This document shows, piece after piece, positions 37,266-45,986 of a stretch of DNA of 64,000 nt. The DNA comes from CBFFRJ01 sp051486985 (GTDB lineage Bacteria > Pseudomonadota > Gammaproteobacteria > Enterobacterales > Enterobacteriaceae), in the NCBI RefSeq assembly GCF_051486985.1, contig NZ_JAHVDV010000023.1, positions 24,825-88,824 of the forward strand, in the 5' to 3' direction. The notes beneath the pieces were generated by a model. The model saw only the letters and a list, made by a program, of their open reading frames with translations, was not told the origin of the DNA and ran no database searches. Numbering within the stretch: position 1 is the first letter of the stretch; each line of letters opens with the position of its first letter. The position numbers and the translations under genes were made by a program.

Positions 37266-39459
37266 ACTTATTCTCCTGCTGCTGTTGGGCACTTCGCTGG
37301 CGCAGGCTACGACGCTCCCCGTGACCTGGTCGCTGGCGGGACTCTGGCGTGTGCACGACGCCCGCGACGACACTTTTAACGGCGCGACCGCCACCACGAC
37401 CGACTGGCGTGCGCTTCGGGTCCCGGCTAACTGGTACAGCGCCGGCTACGATCATCAGGGCGCGCTATGGTACCGACACGCCTTTAGCGTGCCTGATCTC
37501 GCCCCGGATACGATGTCGACGCTGGTTTTTGACGGCGTGGATTATTTCGCCGATGTCTCGCTCAACGGCAAAGCACTCGCCCACCATGAGGGCTATTTCC
37601 AGCGCTTCCCGGTGGACGTAAGCGAGGCTATCCGCCGCCATAACCAGCTTACCGTTCGGGTAGACAGCCCGTATGAAGATCCTAAAAAAACCTGGCCGTT
37701 ACACAAAACCCTGGTGAAAGGGGTGCTTAATCAACACGACACCCGCCCTGGCGGCGCCTGGTCGGAGCGCGGTCAGGATGCCAACTCCGGCGGCATTTGG
37801 GCACCGGTGAAGCTGCATCTCAGCCGGGGCGTGACCATTGACGAGGTGATCCTGCGTCCGGACTGGCGTGAGGGGCTGGCACGCCCTGCGCTGCGGGCCG
37901 AGATCCGCTATAGGGCCTTAGCGACCGGGCCTGCCACCCTGCGGCTGACCGCTACCCCGGACAATTTTAACGGCCATCCTTTTCAACAGGATTTTCCGGT
38001 AACGCTCACTAAGACGAACGGCACGGTGCAGAGCCTGCACGTTACGCTTCCTATGGAGAAGGCCAGGCTATGGTGGCCTGCGAGTGTCGGCAAGCCACAC
38101 CTCTATCGGGTTCGTGCCTCGCTCCGGGACACCAGAGGGCTGATGGATACCGCCGTCACGCGCACCGGCTTACGTAAGCTGGAAGAACAACCGGATAACA
38201 AAGGCTGGCTTATCAATGACCGACGGCTGTTTATCAAGGGCAGTAATTACATTGGCTCCCCGTGGCTGGGCACCATGACGCGGGAAAAATACCGCCGGGA
38301 TCTCGCGCTCGTTGCCGCCATGAATGCTAACGCTATCCGCGTTCACGGCCACGTGGCGGGGCGCGCCTTATATGACATGGCCGACGAGATGGGGCTGATG
38401 ATCTGGCAGGACGTTCCCCTGCAGTGGGGGTACGATGATAGCGTCGCATTCGCCGACAATGCGGTACGGCAAACCCGCGAGATGACAGAGCAGTTCGGTA
38501 ACTCCCCGGCCATTATCGTCTGGGGTGGTCATAACGAGCCGCCGTGGAACTCGCCGTGGATGGAAAAACGCTTCCCGGACTGGAATAAAACGCTAAATCA
38601 GGCGCTGACCCGGCGGGTTGGCGATACCCTGGCTGAAGATACCTCGCGCATTGTTCATCGCTTCTCTGCGGTGGAGGAGCACTACTGGGCCGGCTGGTAC
38701 TTTGGCACCCTGCGCGATCTGCTCGGCCCTGCAAAGACGGCGATTATCACGGAATTTGGAGCCCAGGCACTGCCGCGACTCTCGACGCTGAAAACCATTA
38801 TCCCCGCCGGTCTGATGTGGCCAAAGAGTACCGCCGCAGACGATCCTGGCTGGGCACACTGGAAGTACCATAACTTTCAGCCCTTCCAGACCTTTAAATT
38901 TGCGGGCATACCACGGGGTAAAAATATTCAGGAGATGATTGATAATACTCAGGCGTATCAGGCGAAGCTGGTGGCGATGGCGGCGGAGAGCTATCGCCGT
39001 CAGCGCTATCAACCCGTCACCGCCCTTTTTCACTTTATGTTTGTTGAGACCTGGCCCTCAATCAACTGGGGGGTGGTGGATTATCTGCGACAGCCAAAAC
39101 AGGGCTACTATGCTCTACAAAAAGCCTACCAGCCGATTTTGCCGTCCATTGAGCCGGTTACCGCAGTATGGCGAAAAGGAAGCCAGGCGACGGTCCGCCT
39201 GTGGGCTATCAACGATACCTGGTCAGCCTGTGAGGCGTGTCTTCTGACGTGGCAGGTAACGCAAAACGGGCAGCAGCTGGCAAAAGGGAGCACCACCATG
39301 ACCCTGCCGCCCGACTCAGGTATTCGCGTGAAGGAGATTACCGTTACCCCCACCAGCAGCGACGACGTGACGATTGCGTACCGCATCAGGAATAAAGCCG
39401 GTGCCACCGTGGGGCAAAACCAGCATGAAGAGCGCGTCGAGCTTCCCGCCACCCCATAA
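37255..39459 (+). CDS. Secreted GH2-family glycosidase
   Basis: A 734-aa protein with a signal peptide (MLPKLILLLLLGTSLAQA). It has the GH2 plan: a jelly-roll sugar-binding domain (LWYRHAFSVPD, VDYFADVSLNGK), an Ig-like domain, and a TIM barrel with general acid Glu428 in WGGHNEPPW and nucleophile Glu500 in IITEFGAQ. The sequence is of the beta-mannosidase / exo-beta-glucosaminidase style rather than LacZ. It should act in the periplasm or outside the cell, perhaps editing the glycan made by the operon's GT2. It overlaps the kinase gene by 11 bases, has AGGAG upstream, and is the last gene of the operon. Confidence 0.85.
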   Translation: MLPKLILLLLLGTSLAQATTLPVTWSLAGLWRVHDARDDTFNGATATTTDWRALRVPANWYSAGYDHQGALWYRHAFSVPDLAPDTMSTLVFDGVDYFADVSLNGKALAHHEGYFQRFPVDVSEAIRRHNQLTVRVDSPYEDPKKTWPLHKTLVKGVLNQHDTRPGGAWSERGQDANSGGIWAPVKLHLSRGVTIDEVILRPDWREGLARPALRAEIRYRALATGPATLRLTATPDNFNGHPFQQDFPVTLTKTNGTVQSLHVTLPMEKARLWWPASVGKPHLYRVRASLRDTRGLMDTAVTRTGLRKLEEQPDNKGWLINDRRLFIKGSNYIGSPWLGTMTREKYRRDLALVAAMNANAIRVHGHVAGRALYDMADEMGLMIWQDVPLQWGYDDSVAFADNAVRQTREMTEQFGNSPAIIVWGGHNEPPWNSPWMEKRFPDWNKTLNQALTRRVGDTLAEDTSRIVHRFSAVEEHYWAGWYFGTLRDLLGPAKTAIITEFGAQALPRLSTLKTIIPAGLMWPKSTAADDPGWAHWKYHNFQPFQTFKFAGIPRGKNIQEMIDNTQAYQAKLVAMAAESYRRQRYQPVTALFHFMFVETWPSINWGVVDYLRQPKQGYYALQKAYQPILPSIEPVTAVWRKGSQATVRLWAINDTWSACEACLLTWQVTQNGQQLAKGSTTMTLPPDSGIRVKEITVTPTSSDDVTIAYRIRNKAGATVGQNQHEERVELPATP

Positions 39460-39518
39460 TGGTCAGTGAGGTGGCGGGAGGCTGCGCGGATGTTCAGGGT
39501 ATCCAACGCAGCTGTGAA

Positions 39519-40694
39519 TTACGACTTCTTCAGATTAATGCGCAGTATTCGCTCTTTTGCCCCTTCCACAAATACGTCCGGGTCCCAGTCGCGGTTGAAT
39601 CCTTCTTTGATCCCCACGTAAAGGGTGTCCATATCGGGCGAAAGCACCATCTGGTTTGGATAGACCGGCGTTGTAAACTGGCGGGTGACGGTATACGTCG
39701 TCGCATCCACTACGCTTATCGTCCCGCTGGTGAAGTTAGTAACGTACAACTCATTATATTTAGGGTTGTACCTTACCGCGTTAGCCCCGGCGCCGGTATG
39801 CACATAGCCGAGCTGCCTGCCATCACGCAGGTCGAAGACATAGAGCCCGTCATGCGTACCGGTGCGGTCATCATGGTCAAACACCACCACAAAGGCGCGC
39901 TGAGCGTCTCCATCCACCGCCAGATTCTGCACGCTGGTAATGGCCGGCTGCGGCGATTTCAGTTCAATCGTGCGCACCTTATCCGGCTGCTTCGCATCGA
40001 TTTCGTTGATGTAATCCCTGCCGCCTACATAGATTTTCTGCCTCTTTTCATCCAGTGTCAGACCGTAGGCCGTCCCTTTGTAGGCCTTCTGTACTTCTCC
40101 TTTCAGCGCCAGCGTCGTACCATCCAGCATCAACAGCTTGTGCAGAGGCGTCATGCCGTTACGGGTTTTGAGCATATTGCTGTAACTGACAAACAGGGTG
40201 TTGGCCGCTTTGCTGTAAACCATATGGCGCAGGTGCTCAAAGCGTGAATCGGCTGCATCCGGCTCCCTGAAACTCAGTTTCTCGCTGGTTTTCGTCAGCG
40301 TGCCGCTGGCCGTGTCGAGCATACTGATGCGCAGCGACGCCGACTGCGTGTGGCCGATATAAAGCTGATGCTTTTCCTGATTCATGGCCAGTGAAAACGC
40401 GCGGTATGGCATGTCGAGACGGTGTTCAATAGCGAGCGAGACCGGGTTAAAGGCGTACAAATACCCTTTATTGGCCTCCCGGTTCACGCGATCGGTGACG
40501 GCGGCATAGACGGTATGATTTTTGTTATCAATGGCCATCTCATAAATGCCTTCACTGGCATCCTGAAGATAATTGGTCTTCAGCGCGAAGCGCGAAAGCT
40601 CACGCTGGGGCGGGTCAATCGCCAGGGCCATCGTCGGGAAAAGCCCGGCAAGAAGTAAACATCCAAGCTTAGGGGCAAAGGTAAAAAGGTTCAT
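39519..40694 (-). CDS. YncE-like exported beta-propeller
   Basis: A 391-aa protein with a signal peptide (FAPKLGCLLLAGLFPTMALA) and repeated propeller blades (NKNHTVYAAVTDR, NQEKHQLYIGHTQ, DEKRQKIYVGGRDY, NPKYNELYVTNFTSGTISVV, SPDMDTLYVGIKEG). This resembles E. coli YncE, an iron-regulated periplasmic protein encoded near the receptor YncD. AGGA precedes the ATG at 40,694; upstream codons overlap the receptor gene's end and are not used. As the last gene after a ChaN-like, TonB-like and receptor set, it probably supports the same uptake system, although its role in that family is not known. Confidence 0.78.
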   Translation of the reverse strand: MNLFTFAPKLGCLLLAGLFPTMALAIDPPQRELSRFALKTNYLQDASEGIYEMAIDNKNHTVYAAVTDRVNREANKGYLYAFNPVSLAIEHRLDMPYRAFSLAMNQEKHQLYIGHTQSASLRISMLDTASGTLTKTSEKLSFREPDAADSRFEHLRHMVYSKAANTLFVSYSNMLKTRNGMTPLHKLLMLDGTTLALKGEVQKAYKGTAYGLTLDEKRQKIYVGGRDYINEIDAKQPDKVRTIELKSPQPAITSVQNLAVDGDAQRAFVVVFDHDDRTGTHDGLYVFDLRDGRQLGYVHTGAGANAVRYNPKYNELYVTNFTSGTISVVDATTYTVTRQFTTPVYPNQMVLSPDMDTLYVGIKEGFNRDWDPDVFVEGAKERILRINLKKS

Positions 40695-40764
40695 TTTCTT
40701 TCCTGCAATCAAGAGTGAACAGAGGGAGGGCACGGCGCCAGGCCTCCCTGAGATAAAAAGCGAC

Positions 40765-42984
40765 TCAGAAGCGAATCTCCCCGCCAAAGAGATAGGTGCG
40801 GCCACGGGCAGTGGTATTGACGGACGATCCCTCTTTGGCATAATCCAGGCTCTGGTTCATGCGGTTGAGCGCGTCGGCATAGTTACGATTGGTCACGTTC
40901 TGCACGCTGAATCGCAGCATGACGTTATCGGTCATCTGCCAGTTGCTGTAGAGATCGATGATGGTGGGAATATCCGGCATGGGCGCTTTTGGCACGGTAT
41001 TGGTATCCGTATCAATACCTTCGGTACTCAGGCGTTTGGATTTACCGGTGAATTTAACCAGGCTGCCGATGGTCAGCTTTTCATTGAACAGACGGCCGCC
41101 CACATCCAGGGTGGCGTAGCTGTCCGGCAGATCGCTCAGATCGCTGTAAGCAAAGCTGTAGACCGTGCTGGCAATGGAGGTGGGCTGATCGGTATGTTGC
41201 TTGCTCCAGGAGACATTCACATAGGCAAAACCTGCGTCATACCCGGCTTCAATTTCATAGCCTTTCGTTGTTACTGGCGAGGTGGAATTGAGGTAGACGT
41301 TGGCGTTAAAGCCGCCAAAGGAGTCGTCCAGATCCTTACACAGACTGCCGTCGTAGCAGAGCATAAAGGACTCACTGGTGATGTAATCCTTAATGCGTGT
41401 CTGATAGGCCAGCGCCTTCATGTGGAACTGGTCCTGCTCGGTCAGCAGCCCCTTTTTATTGACGTTAACGCCCGCTTCCCAGGTTTCCGCTTTCTCAGGC
41501 TTGAGGAACGGATTCATGGAGGCCCCCCCTTCGTTCGCGAAGAAGACTTCCTGTACATTGGGCGCACGCGACGATTTGCTCCAGCTCACAAAAGGCTGTA
41601 GCCAGGGGGTGACCTGCGCCGAAAAGGTCGCGGAGGGATTAAAGGCTTTATCATCCAGATGCAACGTGGCCTCGCCCTGCGGGAAACAGCGCTCATATTC
41701 ACTACAGGCCGGTTTACGCCCTTCAACTCTGCTGCGGGTATAGTTGAGGTTTAACGCCAGTTCATAGATATCTTTATTCAGCGTCAGACCGCTGTATAAC
41801 GAGGCTATTTTCTGTTTACCCGCTGGCGCAAAGGCGTTGCGTTCGGTTTCATTATCCTGCACAAAACTGCGGGAATAGCGGGTATCCATAAGTTTGCCGC
41901 CGACCTGGAAAGTAGTAAGGAGATCCTCGCGCATGTTGAAACGACTGGTATTGCTCACATCCAGGGCATTTGATTTATTGGTCGTCGATGACTTATTAAA
42001 ATTGTACAGCGACTCCGGCTTATAATCCTGGTTACCACGACTGGTACTGGCCAGCACGTTAAATTCAATCAGTTCATTCAGTGGCGCGTAGTGATATCGC
42101 AGATAATAATCGTCGCTGGTAATATCCCGACGCGTAAAACTATTGGTGTAATTGCGCCCGGAAAATTCGAAGCGATTATATTGATCCGCATTGACGTTTA
42201 TTTTATAGAGCTCGGAATGGGGTTCCTGACGCAGGTATTTATTATCTTCGCCAATGAAATCCTTACTGCTCCGGCCGCCGCCATTTTTATAAGTGGCATA
42301 GGTGCGAGTGCCGCTGATACCGACCAGCGCGCCGAGGCCACCGCCGTTCGCAAAGGTATCAGTCTTCCCCGCCACGGCGACCATGCCGGTACGACCCAGC
42401 CCATTATTCCCGACCTGAAAGCGGGACAGCACCCCGGTTTGACGCCCCTGACTTATGACGTCATCCACACCTATGGTGCGCATATTGGCGCTGCCTGCCA
42501 GCGCATTGACCCCTTGTGAACCGGCGCTGCTGCCACGGGTAACATCAACGTCGGCCAGGAAGTTCGGATCGAGCGGAACCCCCGCTGCCGTATTGGCCCC
42601 GCCATGATAGTTAGCGGGCGCCATGCCAAAGAAGGTCTGGGTGACGCCATCCACCATCGTGTTAACGCGACCCAGCCCGTTCATGCCGCGAATATTCACG
42701 CTAATCGTACCCTGCAACGGATCGAGTTGGGTATAGCTTCCCGCCATGCTGCGCAATGATGCATCCAGACTTTGCAGGTTTTTATTTAATGTCCGCGAAC
42801 TGTAAGCGCCCGGACGGGTATAACTCTCCTCTGACGACCCGGCCTGATATTTATCTTCATACGGGTTATCCGTAATGGTTAAAGGAGAAAAGAGTGACTC
42901 ACCGTCGCCGTCAGCCGCAAAGGCATGGCCGTTAACAATGAGCAGCCCGGTAAGAAGCCCTTTGGCCACCTGTGATTTTTCCAT
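40765..42984 (-). CDS. TonB-dependent outer membrane receptor, haem/haemoprotein type
   Basis: A 739-aa receptor with a signal peptide (KGLLTGLLIVNGHAFA), a TonB-box-like ESLFSPLTIT, a plug domain (ISVNIRGMNGLGRVN, VDVTRGSSAGSQGVNALAG) and a barrel ending YLFGGEIRF. Two landmarks of haem and haemoglobin receptors are visible: a FRAP-like SRAPNVQEVF and an NPNL-like NPFLKPEK. The spacer between them contains no His, unlike many haem receptors, so the exact ligand is uncertain. AGGA precedes the ATG at 42,984. The 184-bp gap from the TonB-like gene may hold a second promoter or an mRNA processing site. Confidence 0.82.
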   Translation of the reverse strand: MEKSQVAKGLLTGLLIVNGHAFAADGDGESLFSPLTITDNPYEDKYQAGSSEESYTRPGAYSSRTLNKNLQSLDASLRSMAGSYTQLDPLQGTISVNIRGMNGLGRVNTMVDGVTQTFFGMAPANYHGGANTAAGVPLDPNFLADVDVTRGSSAGSQGVNALAGSANMRTIGVDDVISQGRQTGVLSRFQVGNNGLGRTGMVAVAGKTDTFANGGGLGALVGISGTRTYATYKNGGGRSSKDFIGEDNKYLRQEPHSELYKINVNADQYNRFEFSGRNYTNSFTRRDITSDDYYLRYHYAPLNELIEFNVLASTSRGNQDYKPESLYNFNKSSTTNKSNALDVSNTSRFNMREDLLTTFQVGGKLMDTRYSRSFVQDNETERNAFAPAGKQKIASLYSGLTLNKDIYELALNLNYTRSRVEGRKPACSEYERCFPQGEATLHLDDKAFNPSATFSAQVTPWLQPFVSWSKSSRAPNVQEVFFANEGGASMNPFLKPEKAETWEAGVNVNKKGLLTEQDQFHMKALAYQTRIKDYITSESFMLCYDGSLCKDLDDSFGGFNANVYLNSTSPVTTKGYEIEAGYDAGFAYVNVSWSKQHTDQPTSIASTVYSFAYSDLSDLPDSYATLDVGGRLFNEKLTIGSLVKFTGKSKRLSTEGIDTDTNTVPKAPMPDIPTIIDLYSNWQMTDNVMLRFSVQNVTNRNYADALNRMNQSLDYAKEGSSVNTTARGRTYLFGGEIRF

Positions 42985-43168
42985 AATCAATTCCTGTTTT
43001 TTCGTAAAAAATGAGCGTCTGCCCGCCGCACTGAATAAGAAATACGGCAGCAACGTGCTCATCATAAAAACCTGAATGCATAGCGGGTTTAATTAAAAAA
43101 TAAGCATGACCTTTCGTTCGCTCTATTTATATTACGTACCCTGTATCCGCAGAAAATAACGGGTTTAT

Positions 43169-43957
43169 TTATAATGTTTTAGACAATTCAAATTCCACCG
43201 GCATGGTGACTTTATGCACACCATTTCTGAGGATCATTTTTGGCGGTGGCGGTAAAGGCCGTGCGTTTTCCACGGCGTTGAGTGCCGCTTTGTCCAGGGA
43301 GAGCGTGCCGGACGGTGTTACAAGCTGCGTACTGAGGATGTCGCCCTGTTCATTGACATTGAACATGACCACGGCGGTGCCGCTGCGGTTGCGCCGCCGG
43401 GCCTCCATCGGGTAGCTGCGCATTTTGTTGATTTTCCCCTTCACCAGCGATTCCCAGTTTACTTTGCTGCTGGTGATGAGCGAGGAGTCCGTATCGAGCG
43501 GTGCCGCATTACGCTGGGTCTGCACCGTCTGAACCGGGGGGGCTGCCAGGCTGTTGGCGGTGGAATTACCCTGTTCCTCTCTCTGCTGGCGCCGGGATAT
43601 TTTTTTTATTTCCGTTTTCTTTTTTGGCTGATGTTCCTGTTTAGCAGCGGCGACCCTGATGTCCGCCTCCTCCTGTACCAGGAGTCTGGGCACCGCTTTA
43701 TCGTGCGCCGTCTCCTCCTCGGTCATCGCTTCCACCTTACGCTGCTGGGTGACACCCGGCTGTAGATCCGTCCTGACAAAGGACATTTCAAACTCGGGTG
43801 AAAATGTGACCATCACGGTGGCGGGTGTGGCATCCGGTGAGGTCTGGTCGACAGGGATGATAAAGGGCAGCACCAGCATAACGTGGAACACCACGCTGGC
43901 GACGATACCGCCTGCCCAGGAGCGATGGGGCTGCATGAAAGCCGCTGGGTTCATCAT
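43169..43957 (-). CDS. TonB/HasB-like energy transducer
   Basis: A 262-aa protein with a short cytoplasmic start, one membrane helix (GIVASVVFHVMLVLPFIIPV), a charged Lys/Gln/Glu-rich spacer and a C-terminal TonB domain (SYPMEARRRNRSGTAVVMFN, then LDKAALNAVENARPLPPPP). The spacer is not the Pro-Lys/Pro-Glu type of the housekeeping TonB, which points to a receptor-dedicated paralog such as HasB. Its ATG overlaps the stop of the ChaN-like gene by four bases (ATGA), and the receptor gene follows. No exbBD genes are nearby, so it presumably uses the shared ExbBD. Confidence 0.85.
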   Translation of the reverse strand: MMNPAAFMQPHRSWAGGIVASVVFHVMLVLPFIIPVDQTSPDATPATVMVTFSPEFEMSFVRTDLQPGVTQQRKVEAMTEEETAHDKAVPRLLVQEEADIRVAAAKQEHQPKKKTEIKKISRRQQREEQGNSTANSLAAPPVQTVQTQRNAAPLDTDSSLITSSKVNWESLVKGKINKMRSYPMEARRRNRSGTAVVMFNVNEQGDILSTQLVTPSGTLSLDKAALNAVENARPLPPPPKMILRNGVHKVTMPVEFELSKTL

Positions 43958-44820
43958 TTCGTCGCCGTTACGGGCCAGATGTAGTCAGCCTGTTTTGCCG
44001 TCAGAGTTGTCCCCTGTGTCGTTAACATGACCACCACCGGCTTATCGGCCTCTAGATCGGCCAGGTGCAGCGGAACGCCAATGTCTTTTGAAGCATGGTA
44101 GCCGCCTGCAATCAGCAGGGCCGGGCGCGGCGCGCGGTAAAGCTGCTCTGCCATAAAGCGGTCACGCTGCTGCTGAACGGCCATCATTGCAGTCACCTGC
44201 TCTCCCTCAATCTGCCCTCCATGCATGAGATAGATGATGGCCGACAGCGCCTCATGTACCTGCGGGCGGGAGACGCGTCTGCCAGGCGGAAAAGTGGGGT
44301 TTTTATAGAGCGCGTTGACCTGCGCGCGGCTGATGTTGGCAGCCAGTAACGGGTAAGCACCGTCAATGGCGGTCATGACCACATCGCGATACATCTCCCA
44401 CGGCCAGCCCGGGTTCCAGCGCATCGTTTCGGCGGCCCGTGCAGCACTCACCGGCGTCCCCGCAAGACGAGCCTGCCTGACACGATTTACCCCCTCCTGC
44501 TGGCTAAGATCAATCATCTCCATCAGCACACTGCCCTGCGGGCGTCGCGCGGCAAGATGTTGCAACAGCCACTGTTCGATTTGGTGATGGTGCGGGTTGA
44601 TGTGCTCCTCACCCACGATAACCATTGGTGCGTCGCCAAGTCGTTCAAGGAGTTGTTGCGGCGTGAGTGCCTCCCCCGTTGCCGCCTCCAGGACCGAGGC
44701 CTCTTGCGTGACCGCCGCAGCGACAATGGCGGAATTGCCCGTTGATGTACTCTTGCAGGCGAAGAGTAGAGCGGTACCGCTGAGAACCAGAGCGCGTAAG
44801 AACTTATCCGTACTAAACAT
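43954..44820 (-). CDS. ChaN-family haem-associated lipoprotein
   Basis: A 288-aa ChaN-like protein with a lipoprotein signal (LRALVLSGTALLFAC). Family landmarks are MVIVGEEHINPHHHQIEQWL, MEMIDLSQQEGV and the end ALLIAGGYHASKDIGVPLHL. ChaN from Campylobacter binds haem dimers, and PhuW-type relatives sit in haem operons. I start at the ATG at 44,820; an ATG two codons upstream has no ribosome-site spacing. It is the first gene of the operon, directly behind a strong Fur-box cluster, consistent with iron-repressed haem uptake. Confidence 0.82.
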   Translation of the reverse strand: MFSTDKFLRALVLSGTALLFACKSTSTGNSAIVAAAVTQEASVLEAATGEALTPQQLLERLGDAPMVIVGEEHINPHHHQIEQWLLQHLAARRPQGSVLMEMIDLSQQEGVNRVRQARLAGTPVSAARAAETMRWNPGWPWEMYRDVVMTAIDGAYPLLAANISRAQVNALYKNPTFPPGRRVSRPQVHEALSAIIYLMHGGQIEGEQVTAMMAVQQQRDRFMAEQLYRAPRPALLIAGGYHASKDIGVPLHLADLEADKPVVVMLTTQGTTLTAKQADYIWPVTATK

Positions 44821-44892
44821 AAACATCCGTTATTGTTTTTTTAATAGCAGCTTTTCTTGCTGATGAAATTTAACGCAGGATTATATGTATTA

Positions 44893-44925
44893 ATAATAAT
44901 GATTATCAAGATCATTCGCATTATC
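44893..44925 (-). promoter_or_regulatory. Fur-box cluster of the haem-uptake operon
   Basis: Read toward the operon, the site is GATAATGCGAATGATC followed by TTGATAATCATTATTATT, i.e. overlapping copies of the Fur hexamer GATAAT/ATTATC. It lies 73-105 bases upstream of the ChaN-like ATG, where a promoter is expected. Confidence 0.85.
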
Positions 44926-44993
44926 AAAAATAGATTTGCTGGAGCCAGCAGCAAATTTACGTTAAGGCGAGGGGAAACATGCGGGGTAATCCG

Positions 44994-45027
44994 AAAAAAA
45001 GCCCGCATGGCGGTGTACCAGGCGGGC
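44994..45027 (-). terminator. Terminator after mmuM
   Basis: On the minus strand GCCCGC (45,027-45,022) pairs with GCGGGC (45,006-45,001), followed by seven T. It lies 26 bases beyond the mmuM stop. Confidence 0.8.
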
Positions 45028-45053
45028 GGTGGTGCTTCTCTTACGCGTGCGGC

Positions 45054-45986
45054 TTATTTAGCGGCGTTCAGCGCGGCAATATCGTCAGGCGTGGTGCGAC
45101 AGCACCCGCCAATCAGCTTCGCGCCTGCCTCCAGCCACTGAGGCAGAGAGGCGGCCAGGGCTTCACTGGCCTCACCATGATGGTGCCAGGTTTTGCTTAC
45201 CGCATCATAGTGTTCACCGGAATTGGGATAGACCACCAGCGGCAAGGGGGTAAGACGTTGTAACACGCGGAGCGCATCGGTGGTTTTGTCGAGCGCAATG
45301 CAGTTAATACCCAGCGCCACCACCTGCGGATAATCTGCCAGGAAAGTGACCACCTCAGCAAGCGGGGTGCCATCACTCAGATGTTCGCTGTCACGCAGGG
45401 TGAAAGAGAACCAGGCACGTGCGCGAGGACAGGCGCTGAGCAGTGCGGCCAGCGCCTTTATTTCAGCAAAGTTGGGTAAGGTTTCACAGGCCAGCAGGTC
45501 AGCCCCTGCGTCCAGCAACGCCGTGACACGCGGGCGGTGAAACGCAATGAACAGATCATGGCTGCGAACATAGTCGCCGCGATACTCAGAGCCGTCAGCA
45601 AGAAAGGCGCCATAGGGTCCAACCGAACCTGCCACCAGCAATCTTCCGGCGTCAGGATTTTCAGCAAGATAAGCCTCACGCGCCTTGCGGGCCAGCTCAA
45701 CACTTTTACTGATGAGCGCCAGCGACTGGGCTTCATCGAGCCCTATGGCAGCGAAACCAGCGGGGGTCGCCTGATAGCTTGCGGTGATAGCCACCTGTGC
45801 GCCTGCGCGGAAATAATCGAGGTGCACATCGCGGATTAACGCCGGGTTTTCCATTAACACCCTGGCGGACCAGAGGCTGTCGGCGAGGTTACACCCCCGC
45901 GCTTCCAGTTCGGTGGCCATTGCCCCGTCCAGTACGATAAAAGGCTGCTGGCTGAGGATGGGACTTAAGGGGTTATTCTGCGGCAT
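45054..45986 (-). CDS. mmuM: Homocysteine S-methyltransferase MmuM
   Basis: A 310-aa enzyme that moves a methyl group from S-methylmethionine to homocysteine, giving two methionines. The sequence closely follows E. coli MmuM: LDGAMATELEARGCNLADSL, ASYQATPAGFAA, LLACETLPNF and GINCIALDKTT. The zinc-binding Cys residues are in GINC and in LIGGCCRTTP near the C-terminus. Its start overlaps the end of mmuP by 14 bases, so the two form one transcript. Regulation should follow the MetJ boxes before mmuP. Confidence 0.95.
   Translation of the reverse strand: MPQNNPLSPILSQQPFIVLDGAMATELEARGCNLADSLWSARVLMENPALIRDVHLDYFRAGAQVAITASYQATPAGFAAIGLDEAQSLALISKSVELARKAREAYLAENPDAGRLLVAGSVGPYGAFLADGSEYRGDYVRSHDLFIAFHRPRVTALLDAGADLLACETLPNFAEIKALAALLSACPRARAWFSFTLRDSEHLSDGTPLAEVVTFLADYPQVVALGINCIALDKTTDALRVLQRLTPLPLVVYPNSGEHYDAVSKTWHHHGEASEALAASLPQWLEAGAKLIGGCCRTTPDDIAALNAAK

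Noticed and set aside
39459..40247. 262-aa plus-strand frame opposite the YncE-like gene
   Set aside because: Lies antisense to propeller repeats and lacks any recognisable pattern.
40573..41601. 342-aa open frame antisense to the TonB-dependent receptor
   Set aside because: No family resemblance and no ribosome site; the opposite strand encodes a well-supported receptor.
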